Of a DNA stretch of 40,137 nt, positions 1-7,573 are shown piece by piece. Numbering within the stretch: the first letter of the stretch is position 1; each line of letters starts with the position of its first letter. The stretch lies in assembly GCF_000768695.1 (NCBI RefSeq), contig NZ_AVPL01000035.1, forward strand, positions 1 to 40,137, read 5' to 3'. Below the pieces are notes generated by a model. That model saw only the letters and a program-made list of their open reading frames with translations, ran no database searches and was not told where the DNA came from. The position numbers and the translations under genes are program-made. Origin of the DNA: Knoellia aerolata DSM 18566. Its GTDB lineage: Bacteria; Actinomycetota; Actinomycetes; Actinomycetales; Dermatophilaceae.

Positions 1-32
1 CGCCACCCCGCCCGCCCGCCCACCCGCCTCGC

Positions 33-90
33 TTGCGTCTGCGTCGTTGGCGAGGTTTCTGACCCATCACGATGACGCTCCCGTATGCCG
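33..90 (+). repeat. Palindromic repeat, copy A (with attached GTATGCCG)
   Basis: The copy starts TTGCGTCTGCGT, has the core AGGTTTCTGACC, and ends with a degenerate right arm (GATGACGC instead of GCAGACGC) followed by GCTCCCGTATGCCG. Copy B follows five bases later, and copy C lies in reverse orientation beyond the next gene. The tail linking the palindrome to GTATGCCG is shared with copy C, so the repeat unit is about 58 bp. Confidence 0.8.
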
Positions 91-95
91 CCCGC

Positions 96-143
96 TTGCG
101 TCTGCGTCGATGGTGAGGTTTCTGACCCATCACGCAGACGCAA
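96..143 (+). repeat. Palindromic repeat, copy B
   Basis: This is a 48-bp dyad. Its outer arms TTGCGTCTGCGT and ACGCAGACGCAA are perfect inverted complements, and imperfect inner arms (GATGG / CCATC) flank an AGGTTTC loop. It has the same orientation as copy A and would form a long hairpin in RNA or cruciform DNA. There is no T-tract, so it is not an obvious terminator. Confidence 0.85.
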
Positions 144-260
144 AGGCGGGCGGGGCGGGGCGGGTGGGGTCGTCCACAGGGGGCGCCGGGCCGGTCGGCG
201 GTCCACACTCTCGTCTGCCAGGGCTGGTGGGGAGGGCGCCCCGCCGCGTTCGCTCGGGCC

Positions 261-1181
261 ATGGGCACAAGGGATCGGCGCACCCAGTCGGTGTCCGGGG
301 ACTTCGACGGGGTCGCCACGCTGGCGCAGCTGAACCAGGCCGGGGTCACCCGGACCGCGCGACGGCAGATGGTGCGGTCCGGACAGTGGCGAGCCGTCAA
401 CGGCAAGGGAGTGGTGCTGCACACCGGCCCCCTGCACGGTGAGCAGGCCTGGCGGGCGGCGCTGCTCCGGGTCGGCCCGGCCGCCAGGCTCGGTGGGGTC
501 ACCGCCCTGCAGGCCAACGGCCTCCAGGGGTTCGACGAGCCGTTGACCCACGTCTGGGTACCGAAGGGGCGGGAGAAGGACCTGAGAGGCCTCCCGCCGC
601 AGGTCGTGGTGCACGAGACACGTCGGTGGGTCGAGGACGACGCCGTGACCGCGGGGGCTCCCCGCTCGCGCCCAGCGGTGGCCACGGTGCAGGCCGCATT
701 GTGGTCGGCATCGCGCCGGCGGGCCGCGCTCTGCCTCGTGATGCCGATCCAGCAGCGTCTCGTTCGTCCCCAGGACGTGGCAGCAGAGCTCGACCGGGTC
801 AGGCGTCACGAGTTCAGGTCGATGCTCAAGGCCCTGGCCAACGACGTCATCGGCGGCGTGCACTCACTCAACGAGCTCGACGTCACACGGGAGTGCCGTG
901 CCCGAGGACTGCCGGAGCCGACCCGGCAGGCTCGCCGCACCCTGCCCTCCGGCGAGGTGATCCTCGACGTGTGGTGGGAGGAGTTCGGCGTGTGCGTCGA
1001 GGTGAACGGGGCGGGGCACGAACGGCTGGACACGGCGATGAAGGACGAGGTGCGGCTCATGGACCTCCAGGCGTCCGGCGACGCGGCGGTCCCGTTGTCC
1101 GTCCTGACCCTGCGCGTGGATCCCGACCGCTTCTTCGAGGCGCTGCGGCGGCTCCTGCGCAGCCGGGGATGGAGGGGGTAA
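261..1181 (+). CDS. AbiEi-like / DUF559 nuclease-fold protein
   Basis: This 306-residue protein looks like the large actinobacterial family with an N-terminal AbiEi-type winged-helix region (about residues 14-60: a VATLAQLNQAGVTRTARRQMV-like segment, then a basic GQWRAV turn) and a C-terminal DUF559/Vsr-like PD-(D/E)XK region. The putative nuclease core is near residues 225-260, with the Asp of ILDVWW and the Glu of VCVEVNGAGHE in the expected D...ExN order; the usual Lys is not clear. Members are often labelled type IV antitoxin, but no AbiEii partner gene is adjacent, so a toxin-antitoxin role is unsupported. The gene stands alone, framed by inverted copies of a palindromic repeat. The ATG has no strong ribosome binding site, so the start is only moderately certain. 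Confidence 0.75.
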   Translation: MGTRDRRTQSVSGDFDGVATLAQLNQAGVTRTARRQMVRSGQWRAVNGKGVVLHTGPLHGEQAWRAALLRVGPAARLGGVTALQANGLQGFDEPLTHVWVPKGREKDLRGLPPQVVVHETRRWVEDDAVTAGAPRSRPAVATVQAALWSASRRRAALCLVMPIQQRLVRPQDVAAELDRVRRHEFRSMLKALANDVIGGVHSLNELDVTRECRARGLPEPTRQARRTLPSGEVILDVWWEEFGVCVEVNGAGHERLDTAMKDEVRLMDLQASGDAAVPLSVLTLRVDPDRFFEALRRLLRSRGWRG

Positions 1182-1208
1182 GCGGGCGATACACGTGGAC
1201 CCAGCGGG

Positions 1209-1266
1209 ACGGCATACGGCAGCGTCTGCGTGGTTGGTCGGAAACCTGACCAACCACGCAGACGCA
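1209..1266 (-). repeat. Palindromic repeat, copy C (inverted relative to A and B)
   Basis: The arms at 1222-1239 and 1248-1265 are a perfect 18-bp inverted repeat (GCGTCTGCGTGGTTGGTC) around an 8-base loop. CGGCATAC at 1210 lies just outside, as the mirror of copy A's tail. Read on the minus strand the core AGGTTTC matches copies A and B. The hairpin lies between the convergent ends of the nuclease-like gene and the permease gene, where it could also stop transcription, although no T-tract follows. Confidence 0.85.
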
Positions 1267-1299
1267 AGCGACGGGGCCGGGGACGAGCGAAGGGTGGGG

Positions 1300-2799
1300 T
1301 CAGGGGGCGGGCTTGCTCGGGACGCTGGCGCGGGCGTCCTCGTGGGCGCCGAGCGCGAGGCGGGAGCGCTTGTAGCCGTAGGCGAAGTAGATCCCGAAGC
1401 CGAGCGCCATCCAGATGGCGAAGCGGATCCACGTCTCGAGCGGCAGCGTGAGCATGAGGTAGGCGCAGATCGCCGCCGACAGCCACGGCAGCCACGGCGA
1501 GAACGGCACCGTGAACGGTCGGTCGAAGTCGGGGCGGCGGCGGCGCAGCACGGGCACGGCGAGCGACACGAGGAAGAACGCCGTGAGCGTGCCGATGTTG
1601 ATCATGTACTCGAGCTTGCCGATCGGCGTCAGCGCCGCCGTGAGGGCGACGAGGAGGCCGATGCCGACGGTGATCTTGACCGGGGTGCCGGTGCGGGCGT
1701 TGGTCTTGCCCAGGCTCGCCGGCAGCAGCCAGTCGCGCGACATGGCGAACACGACGCGCGAGCTGCCGATGAGCAGGGTCATGACGACGGTGGTGAGACC
1801 GGCCACGGCTCCTGCGGCGATGAGCGTCGCGTAGCCCGGCTTGCCGACGTCCTCGAAGACCTTGGCCAGCGACGCCTCCGGCGAGAGCTGGTCGTAGCGG
1901 ACCATGCCCGTCATGACGATGGCGACGGCGCAGTAGAGGATCGTGCAGATGAGCAGCGAGCCGAGGATGCCCTTGGGCAGGTCCTTGGCGGGGTTGCGCG
2001 CCTCCTCGGCGGTCGTCGCGACGACGTCGAAGCCGATGTAGGCGAAGAAGACGAGCGAGGCGCCCGCGAGGATCCCTCCGATGCCGAACGCCGACGGGGT
2101 GAGCCCGAAGAGCGTCTGCAGGAGCGGCGCCTCGAGGGTCGACCCCGCGCCCTCCGTCGGCACCGCGTCGGGGATGAAGGGCGTGTAGTTCGCGCTCTTG
2201 ATGAAGCCGATGCCGGCGACGATGACGAACAGGACGATGAAGACCTTCACCGCCACGAGCGCGAGGTTGACCCTCATCGACTCCTGGATCCCGATCGAGA
2301 CCAGCACCGTCAGCACGGCGACGAGCAGGAACGCCGGCAGGTCGAACGACGAGCCGTAGGCGACGGACTCGGGGATGATGATGCCCAGGCGGTCGAGCAG
2401 CACCCCGAGGTACGCCGACCACCCCTGGGCGACGACGGCCGCGCCGAGCATGAGCTCGAGCAGCAGGTCCCAGCCGATGATCCACGCGACCAGCTCGCCG
2501 AGCGTCGCGTACGAGAACGTGTACGCCGACCCCGAGACCGGGATGGTGGAGGCGAACTCGGCGTAGCAGAGCGCCGCGAGCCCGCAGCAGATCGCGGCGA
2601 TGACGAACGAGATGAGGATGGCCGGGCCGGCCAGCGTGTGTGCCGCGCGCCCGGCGACGGTGAAGATCCCGGCCCCGATGACGACGCCGACACCGAAGAC
2701 GGTGAGGTCGAGCGCGGTGAGGCGTTTCTTGAGCTGGTACTCCGGTTCGTCGCCCTCGGCGATGGACTGCTCGATCGACTTCGTCCGCCACACGCTCAT
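1300..2799 (-). CDS. APC-family amino acid permease
   Basis: This 499-residue inner-membrane protein belongs to the amino acid/polyamine/organocation superfamily and resembles cationic amino acid transporters of the YfnA/CAT type. After a short cytoplasmic N-terminus (SIEQSI..EYQLKKRLTALDL) comes the hallmark first helix GVGVVIGAGIFTVAG, whose unwound GAGIF motif binds the substrate's alpha-amino and carboxyl groups. At least twelve hydrophobic segments follow, and FFAYIGFDVVATTAEEARNP is the typical TM6 region. The substrate cannot be read from sequence. Its ATG overlaps the TGA of the upstream PH-domain gene by 4 bp (ATGA), so the two are probably translationally coupled. It converges on the gene at 261-1181. 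Confidence 0.9.
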   Translation of the reverse strand: MSVWRTKSIEQSIAEGDEPEYQLKKRLTALDLTVFGVGVVIGAGIFTVAGRAAHTLAGPAILISFVIAAICCGLAALCYAEFASTIPVSGSAYTFSYATLGELVAWIIGWDLLLELMLGAAVVAQGWSAYLGVLLDRLGIIIPESVAYGSSFDLPAFLLVAVLTVLVSIGIQESMRVNLALVAVKVFIVLFVIVAGIGFIKSANYTPFIPDAVPTEGAGSTLEAPLLQTLFGLTPSAFGIGGILAGASLVFFAYIGFDVVATTAEEARNPAKDLPKGILGSLLICTILYCAVAIVMTGMVRYDQLSPEASLAKVFEDVGKPGYATLIAAGAVAGLTTVVMTLLIGSSRVVFAMSRDWLLPASLGKTNARTGTPVKITVGIGLLVALTAALTPIGKLEYMINIGTLTAFFLVSLAVPVLRRRRPDFDRPFTVPFSPWLPWLSAAICAYLMLTLPLETWIRFAIWMALGFGIYFAYGYKRSRLALGAHEDARASVPSKPAP

Positions 2800-3713
2800 G
2801 GCCGGCCCTTCCTCCTGGTGCTGCGACTGCGGATCGGGCGGATGACGGGGATCTCTCCCGTGTCGGCCGTCCGTGAGGCCCGGACCAGGTCAGGGCTCTG
2901 GTACAGCGTTTCGTGCGGCGGCTCGATGTCGTGCCGGTCCCGCACAGGATTGCGTATGCCGGGGGTGCGGCGGAAGGGGTCGTCTCGCCATCCGCCGTCG
3001 TCGCGGGACGTCGTCGTGTCCTCCCAGCCGCCGTCCCAGCCGCCGTCCCGGCCTCCGTCCCCGTCGTCGTCCCAGCGCGAGCCGGTGGGTCCGCGGCCGT
3101 GCGGGCTGCCGTGGCCACCACCGTGCGGGCCGTCGTCGTCCGGTCCGTCGGCGTCCCCCTCCCCGTCCTCGTCGGCGTCGAGCCAGACGTCATCCGGGTC
3201 GACCGGGGCGTCCGCGCCGAAGAGCACGGTGCAGATCGCGCGGTAGTGGTCCTCGGCGTGGGGGACGTACTCGATGTGCCCGAGCGCCTGGTCCTGTCCT
3301 GCCGACTCGAGCAGGAAGGTGCCGTAGCCGATGATCCGGCCGAGCAGCGACCGGTCGAAGGTCATGTCCGTGACCTTGGTCAGCGGCATCATCGCCACCT
3401 TGCGCCGGATGAACCCGTAGAAGAGCAGGAAGCGCTTGTCGGTCGCGACGAACCAGTCGTGGCGCCAGTTGAGGTAGCGCCACAGGAGGTACAGCGAACC
3501 GCCCAGTGCGGCATACCAGAAGAGGTTGGCGAGGAACGCGCCGCCGCGGGTCTGCGGGGCCTCGGCCTCGACGAAGGTCGCGAGGAAGAGCAGCCCGACG
3601 AAGAGGGCGATCGGGCGGACCAGCGAGAACCAGTGCTGCCGGACCACGGTGACGACCGTCTCGCCGCGGACCAGGTAGCGCTCCAGCTCGCGGTCGAGGC
3701 GCCCGGCCGCCAA
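2796..3713 (-). CDS. Bacterial PH-domain membrane protein with acidic His/Gly-rich tail
   Basis: Two hydrophobic segments (SLVRPIALFVGLLFLATF and LANLFWYAALGGSLYLLW) are followed by a YdbS-like bPH2 domain (WFVATDKRFLLFYGFIRRKVAMMPLTKVTDMTFDRSLLGRIIGYGTFLLESAG), the usual layout of DUF304 membrane proteins of unknown role. The C-terminal third is low-complexity, very rich in Asp, Gly, His and Trp, then turns basic (RPIRSRSTRRKGRP); it is probably disordered. I choose the TTG at 3713 (about 305 residues): GGAG stands six bases upstream and the codon follows the previous gene's stop by two bases. In-frame sequence upstream of it antisenses to nothing and reads as a shadow. It is cotranscribed with a small membrane gene and the permease. 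Confidence 0.75.
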   Translation of the reverse strand: MAAGRLDRELERYLVRGETVVTVVRQHWFSLVRPIALFVGLLFLATFVEAEAPQTRGGAFLANLFWYAALGGSLYLLWRYLNWRHDWFVATDKRFLLFYGFIRRKVAMMPLTKVTDMTFDRSLLGRIIGYGTFLLESAGQDQALGHIEYVPHAEDHYRAICTVLFGADAPVDPDDVWLDADEDGEGDADGPDDDGPHGGGHGSPHGRGPTGSRWDDDGDGGRDGGWDGGWEDTTTSRDDGGWRDDPFRRTPGIRNPVRDRHDIEPPHETLYQSPDLVRASRTADTGEIPVIRPIRSRSTRRKGRP

Positions 3714-3715
3714 GG

Positions 3716-3886
3716 TCAGCTCCGGGCGATCAGGGAGTCGAAGAACCGACCGATGTTGCCGACGCCGTTGGTGACGACGTCCCACGCGCTGCCGACCATG
3801 TTGGCGGCGTCGGTGGGCGAGGTGAAGATCGCGTAGAGCAGGAAGATGACGAGGAGCCACGTGACGATCTTCTTGATCGGGGGCAT
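3716..3886 (-). CDS. Small single-pass membrane protein
   Basis: This 56-residue protein begins MPPIKKIVTWLLVIFLLYAI, a basic N-terminus and one clear transmembrane helix, followed by a soluble tail (DAANMVGSAWDVVTNGVGNIGRFFDSLIARS) that could form an amphipathic helix. It ends two bases before the PH-domain gene and is probably translated from the same message. Small proteins of this type commonly precede bPH2 genes in actinobacteria (general impression, not verified). I know no function. Confidence 0.65.
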   Translation of the reverse strand: MPPIKKIVTWLLVIFLLYAIFTSPTDAANMVGSAWDVVTNGVGNIGRFFDSLIARS

Positions 3887-4034
3887 GGTCACGTCGGCTC
3901 TCTCTCGGGTCAGGCCCGCGCGGGAGGTCGCGCACGGGTGCACACTGCAGCACCCATGATGACGGATGTGACTGGTGTGACTGGTGAGGCCACCTCCGGC
4001 GTGTCGGCGGGAGACCGGGGTGGGCGCCGTGCGG

Positions 4035-4673
4035 TCAGACGACGCCGTAGAGGCGGTCGCCGGCGTCGCCCAGCCCGGGGACGATGTAGCCGAGCTCGTT
4101 GAGCCTCTCGTCGATCGACCCGGTGACGAGCTGCACCGGGACGCCGGCGTCGGCGAGCGAGGCCTCGAGGTGCGCGATCCCCTCGGGGGCCGCGAGCAGG
4201 CACACCGCGGTGATGTCGTCGGCGCCGCGCTCGAGGAGGAAGCGGATCGCGTCGACCATCGAGCCGCCGGTGGCGAGCATCGGGTCGAGGACGTAGACCT
4301 GGCGGCCGGAGAGGTCGTCGGGGAGGCGGTTGGCGTAGGTGATCGCCTCGAGCGTCTCCTCGTTGCGCTGCATGCCGAGGAACCCGACCTCCGCGCTGGG
4401 CAGGAGGCGCACCATGCCCTCGAGCATCCCGAGCCCCGCGCGCAGGATCGGCACGATGAGCGGCTTGGGGTTGGAGAGCTTGATCCCGGTGGTCGGCGCG
4501 ACCGGCGTCTCGATCTCGAACGGCTCGACCCGCACGTCACGCGTCGCCTCGTACGCGAGCAGCGTCATCAGCTCCTCGGCCAACCGGCGGAACGTGGGGG
4601 AGTCCGTCCGCTTGTCGCGCAGGTAGGTGAGCTTGTGTGCAATCAGCGGATGGTCGGCAACGTGAACGCGCAT
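4035..4673 (-). CDS. upp: Uracil phosphoribosyltransferase
   Basis: This 212-residue cytoplasmic salvage enzyme makes UMP from uracil and PRPP. It is full length, starting [20 protein letters not shown] as in other Upp proteins. Family landmarks are [13 protein letters not shown] (PRPP/pyrophosphate region), the PRPP-binding loop [12 protein letters not shown] near residues 128-139, and the C-terminal uracil-binding [16 protein letters not shown]. Its start codon overlaps the divergent tadA ATG within a single CATG. On the minus strand TAAGTT stands exactly six bases before the ATG, so the mRNA is probably leaderless. The upp/tadA divergence is common in actinobacteria. Confidence 0.97.
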   Translation of the reverse strand: MRVHVADHPLIAHKLTYLRDKRTDSPTFRRLAEELMTLLAYEATRDVRVEPFEIETPVAPTTGIKLSNPKPLIVPILRAGLGMLEGMVRLLPSAEVGFLGMQRNEETLEAITYANRLPDDLSGRQVYVLDPMLATGGSMVDAIRFLLERGADDITAVCLLAAPEGIAHLEASLADAGVPVQLVTGSIDERLNELGYIVPGLGDAGDRLYGVV

Positions 4674-5178
4674 GGGCGAAACTTACCGCGTGAGCCCCAC
4701 TCCCGGACCCGCGTCCGCTCCGCCCCGTGAGGAGTATGCCGGTGCCATGCGTCGCGCCCTCGACCTCGCGTCCGTGGCCGGTGACGCGGGCGACGTCCCC
4801 GTCGGTGCCCTCGTGCTCGGCCCGGACGGTGCGGTCCTCGGCGAGGGCTGGAACCAGCGGGAGGTCGACGCAGACCCCACCGCGCACGCCGAGGTCATCG
4901 CCCTGAGGGCGGCCGCCCGGCGCGCGACGTCGTGGCGCCTGGACGACTGCACCCTCGTCGTCACCCTCGAGCCGTGCCCGATGTGCGCCGGCGCGGCGAT
5001 GCTCGCCCGGATCTCACGGATCGTCCTCGGCGCGTGGGACCCGAAGCTCGGCGCGACCGGGTCGGTCTGGGACGTCGTGCGCGACCGACGCGCGACCCAC
5101 CGGATCGAGGTCGTCGGCGGGGTCCTCGAGGACGAGTCGTCTCGCCTGCTGCTCGACTTCTTCGAGGCGCGCCGGTGA
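4672..5178 (+). CDS. tadA: tRNA-specific adenosine deaminase
   Basis: This enzyme deaminates A34 to inosine in tRNA-Arg(ACG). It is a zinc cytidine-deaminase-fold protein with HAE near residues 72-74 (zinc His and proton-shuttling Glu) and PCPMCAGA with the two zinc cysteines near residues 102 and 105. The region [14 protein letters not shown] matches the N-terminal helix of Escherichia coli TadA, so the protein must begin upstream of the ATG at 4747. The ATG at 4672 (168 residues) or the GTG at 4690 are both possible. GAG TAT GCC at 4731-4739 carries one copy of the octamer. The gene overlaps the next by 4 bp (GTGA), which suggests coupling. Confidence 0.93.
   Translation: MGETYRVSPTPGPASAPPREEYAGAMRRALDLASVAGDAGDVPVGALVLGPDGAVLGEGWNQREVDADPTAHAEVIALRAAARRATSWRLDDCTLVVTLEPCPMCAGAAMLARISRIVLGAWDPKLGATGSVWDVVRDRRATHRIEVVGGVLEDESSRLLLDFFEARR
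4680..4685 (-). promoter_or_regulatory. -10 box (TAAGTT) of a leaderless upp promoter
   Basis: On the minus strand TAAGTT is followed by six bases (TCGCCC) and then the upp ATG, which would place the transcription start at the A of the ATG. No ribosome binding site is present. The box lies inside the 5' end of tadA, so the two divergent transcripts would overlap. Confidence 0.6.
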
Positions 5179-5786
5179 CCGACCTCCTCTCGGCGCTCCT
5201 CGACCAGCCGCCGTGGCTCATCCTCACCGTGAGCGGACTCGTCGTGTTCGGCGAGTGCGCGCTCCTCGTCGGCATGGTCCTGCCCGGCGAGACCGTCGCC
5301 GTCCTGGCCGGTGCCGCTGCGGCCCTGGGGCGCACCTCGATCGTCAGCGTCCTCGTCGTCGTCCTGCTCGCCGCGCTCGCCGGTGACACGGTCGGGTACG
5401 TCGTGGGCCGCCGGGTGGGTCACCGCCTGCACCGGCGCGTGAGCCACCCGGGACGGCGCCAACGACTCGAGGACGCCGAGGCGCAGCTGCGCACCCGTGG
5501 GGGCTGGGCCGTCGTCCTGGGTCGCTGGACGCCGTTCGTGCGCTCGGTGATGCCGTCGCTGGCGGGGATGTCGGGTATGCCGTACCTCAAGTTCCTCGGG
5601 TACGACCTGCTGGGCGCGGGGTCGTGGTCGGTCATCAGCGTGCTCGCGGGGTACGGCGCGGGGATGTCGTACGAACGCGTCGTCGGCTGGTTCGGCACCG
5701 TGGGCGCGGTCCTGCTCGGCGGCCTCCTCGTGGCCGTCGTCGCGACGTGGAGCTGGCGTCGCACCGCCGGCCTCGACCGGCCCTGA
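5175..5786 (+). CDS. DedA-family (VTT domain) membrane protein
   Basis: I take the GTG at 5175, which overlaps the tadA stop, giving 203 residues. The sequence has the DedA/VTT pattern: a first helix region (LILTVSGLVVFGECALLVGMVLPGETVAVLAGAAAALG) with the reentrant LPGE motif, then GDTVGYVVGRRVG, then the signature GRWTPFVRSVMPSLAGMSGMPYLKFLGYDLLGAGSW, then a last helix before a basic C-terminus. Family members affect membrane lipid translocation and membrane homeostasis; the substrate here is unknown. Codon starts upstream of 5175 are within tadA and are rejected. A CCCGGG palindrome (5795-5808) lies between this gene and the convergent GH13 gene. Confidence 0.9.
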   Translation: MTDLLSALLDQPPWLILTVSGLVVFGECALLVGMVLPGETVAVLAGAAAALGRTSIVSVLVVVLLAALAGDTVGYVVGRRVGHRLHRRVSHPGRRQRLEDAEAQLRTRGGWAVVLGRWTPFVRSVMPSLAGMSGMPYLKFLGYDLLGAGSWSVISVLAGYGAGMSYERVVGWFGTVGAVLLGGLLVAVVATWSWRRTAGLDRP

Positions 5787-5810
5787 CGGCCACGCCCGGG
5801 CGCCCGGGTC

Positions 5811-7559
5811 TCACGGGATCCGCAGGTCGCCCTTCGGGTGCACCCGGAGCCAGCGGTAGCCGTAGCCGTCGAGCACGACCTCGAGCGACCCGTCCTTCGT
5901 GGCGACCTCGCCACCCGAGAGCAGGTCGGCGAGCTCGACGTCCCCGTCGGACACCCACGACGAGAGGTCGAGGGTGACGGTGCGCGGGTCGGCCCCGAAG
6001 TTGTGGACGGCGATGACTGCCGCCTCACCCGTCGAGCACTGGTGCGCGAGCACCTGGTGGTCGGGCTGGGGCAGCACGGTCAGGTCGCCCCACCCGAGCT
6101 CGGGGCACGAGCGGTAGGTCTGGGTCAGGTGTCGCATGAAGGTCCAGAGCGAGTCCGGGTCCATGCGCTGCGACACGACGTTGACGTGCTCGGGACCGAA
6201 GCCGTCCGGGGTGGGCCGTCGGACGAGCCGGTGCGGTGGTGCCGTCGAGAACCCGCCGGTGGGTCCGTCGGTCCACTGCATCGGTGTCCGGACCGCGTGG
6301 CGCCCCTCGCCGGCCAGGTCCTCGCCCATGCCGATCTCCTCGCCGTAGAAGAGCGTCGGGGTGCCGGGCAGCGAGAACATCAGGCTGTAGGCCATCCGGA
6401 TGCGACGCGGGTCGCCACCGAGCATCGGCGGGAGCCGGCGCTTGAGCCCGCAGTCGTAGATCTGCATCTCGGGCTCGGGTCCGAACGCCGCGAAGACCTC
6501 CTGGCGCTCCTTGTCCGTGAGCTTGTCGAGGGTGAGCTCGTCGTGGTTGCGCACGAACGTCGCCCACTGGCAGCTGGGGTGGATGTCCGGCCGGTCGAGC
6601 AGCGCCCTGGCGAGCGGGCGGGAGTCCTCCCGAGCCAGCGACAGGTAGAGCTTCTGCATCCCGATGAAGTCGAACATCATGTGCAGCTCGTCGCCGGCGT
6701 CCCCGCCGAAGTACGCGCGCTGCTGCCGGTGCGGGAGGTTGACCTCGCCGAGCATGATCGCCGACCCGTTGCGCCGGTTGATGAACGCCCGCAGGTCCTT
6801 GAGGTGCTGGTGCGGGCTCACGGCCGCGGCGACCTGGTCGTCGCCCTCGTTGCTGGGGCCGCTCCGGCCCTTCGTGCCGCGCTTCGCGGACGCGCGCGAC
6901 GACGACATGGCGGTCTCGACGTCCTCGACGAAGAAGGGGACGGCGTCCACGCGGAAGCCGTCGATGCCGAGCTCGAGCCAGAAGCCGGCGATGCGCGCGA
7001 TCTCGTCGCGGACCGCCGGGTTGGCGACGTTGAGGTCGGGCTGGTGCGAGTAGAAGTGGTGGAGGTACCACTCGCCCGTCCGGTCGTCGAGGCTCCAGAT
7101 CGCCTTCTCCTGGTCGGGGAAGACCACCTCGGCGCTCGTGTCCGGTGGTGCGTCAGAGCGCCACACGTACCAGTCGCGTTTGGCGGAGCCGGTGCTGCGC
7201 CGGGACTCCTTGAACCACGGGTGGGCGTCGGAGGTGTGGTTGACGAGCAGGTCGGTGATGACGCGCAGCCCGCGGTCGTGGGCGGTGCGGACCACCTCGA
7301 CGAGGTCGCCGGCAGTGCCGACGCGGGGGTCGACCCCGTAGAAGTCGCTGACGTCGTAGCCGTCGTCCTTCTGCGGGCTCGGGTAGAACGGCATGAGCCA
7401 GATGCAGGTCACCCCGAGCTCGGCGAGGTAGTCGAGGCGCTCGGCCAGGCCGTGGAGGTCACCGGTCCCGTCACCGTCGGAGTCGTAGAAGGTCTCGACG
7501 TCGAGGCAGTAGATGACCGCGGTCTTCCACCACTGGTCGCTGGTGTCGGTGATGCGCAT
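5811..7559 (-). CDS. GH13 alpha-amylase-family enzyme, trehalose-synthase-like
   Basis: This 582-residue cytoplasmic protein (no signal peptide) is built like trehalose synthase TreS: WWKTAVIYCLDVETFYDSDGDG at the start, DLLVNHTSDAHPWF, then the catalytic triad nucleophile D205 (GFRVDAV), acid/base E272 (MLGEVN) and stabilising D340 (FVRNHDEL), and a C-terminal beta domain. TreS interconverts maltose and trehalose. However, the segment around residues 215-260 is polar and differs from classical TreS, and no maltokinase, treY/treZ or glgE gene is nearby, so a different alpha-glucan activity is possible. It follows the flavin oxidoreductase gene by 14 bases on the same strand, so they form an operon. 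Confidence 0.85.
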   Translation of the reverse strand: MRITDTSDQWWKTAVIYCLDVETFYDSDGDGTGDLHGLAERLDYLAELGVTCIWLMPFYPSPQKDDGYDVSDFYGVDPRVGTAGDLVEVVRTAHDRGLRVITDLLVNHTSDAHPWFKESRRSTGSAKRDWYVWRSDAPPDTSAEVVFPDQEKAIWSLDDRTGEWYLHHFYSHQPDLNVANPAVRDEIARIAGFWLELGIDGFRVDAVPFFVEDVETAMSSSRASAKRGTKGRSGPSNEGDDQVAAAVSPHQHLKDLRAFINRRNGSAIMLGEVNLPHRQQRAYFGGDAGDELHMMFDFIGMQKLYLSLAREDSRPLARALLDRPDIHPSCQWATFVRNHDELTLDKLTDKERQEVFAAFGPEPEMQIYDCGLKRRLPPMLGGDPRRIRMAYSLMFSLPGTPTLFYGEEIGMGEDLAGEGRHAVRTPMQWTDGPTGGFSTAPPHRLVRRPTPDGFGPEHVNVVSQRMDPDSLWTFMRHLTQTYRSCPELGWGDLTVLPQPDHQVLAHQCSTGEAAVIAVHNFGADPRTVTLDLSSWVSDGDVELADLLSGGEVATKDGSLEVVLDGYGYRWLRVHPKGDLRIP

Positions 7560-7573
7560 GCTCGGTCCGTCCC

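Noticed and set aside
33-143. CRISPR array
   Set aside because: There are only two adjacent copies, separated by five bases of tail rather than uniform spacers, with internal palindromes and a third inverted copy. No cas genes are present.
261-1181. Type IV toxin-antitoxin system AbiE
   Set aside because: There is no AbiEii nucleotidyltransferase gene next to it, and the C-terminal half is nuclease-like rather than AbiEi-type.
806-3246. Very long open frames opposite the permease region (for example 806-3193 minus and 1195-3246 plus)
   Set aside because: They are antisense or out-of-frame shadows of GC-rich genes with low-complexity Arg/Gly/Pro products. The permease reading has the recognisable APC motifs.
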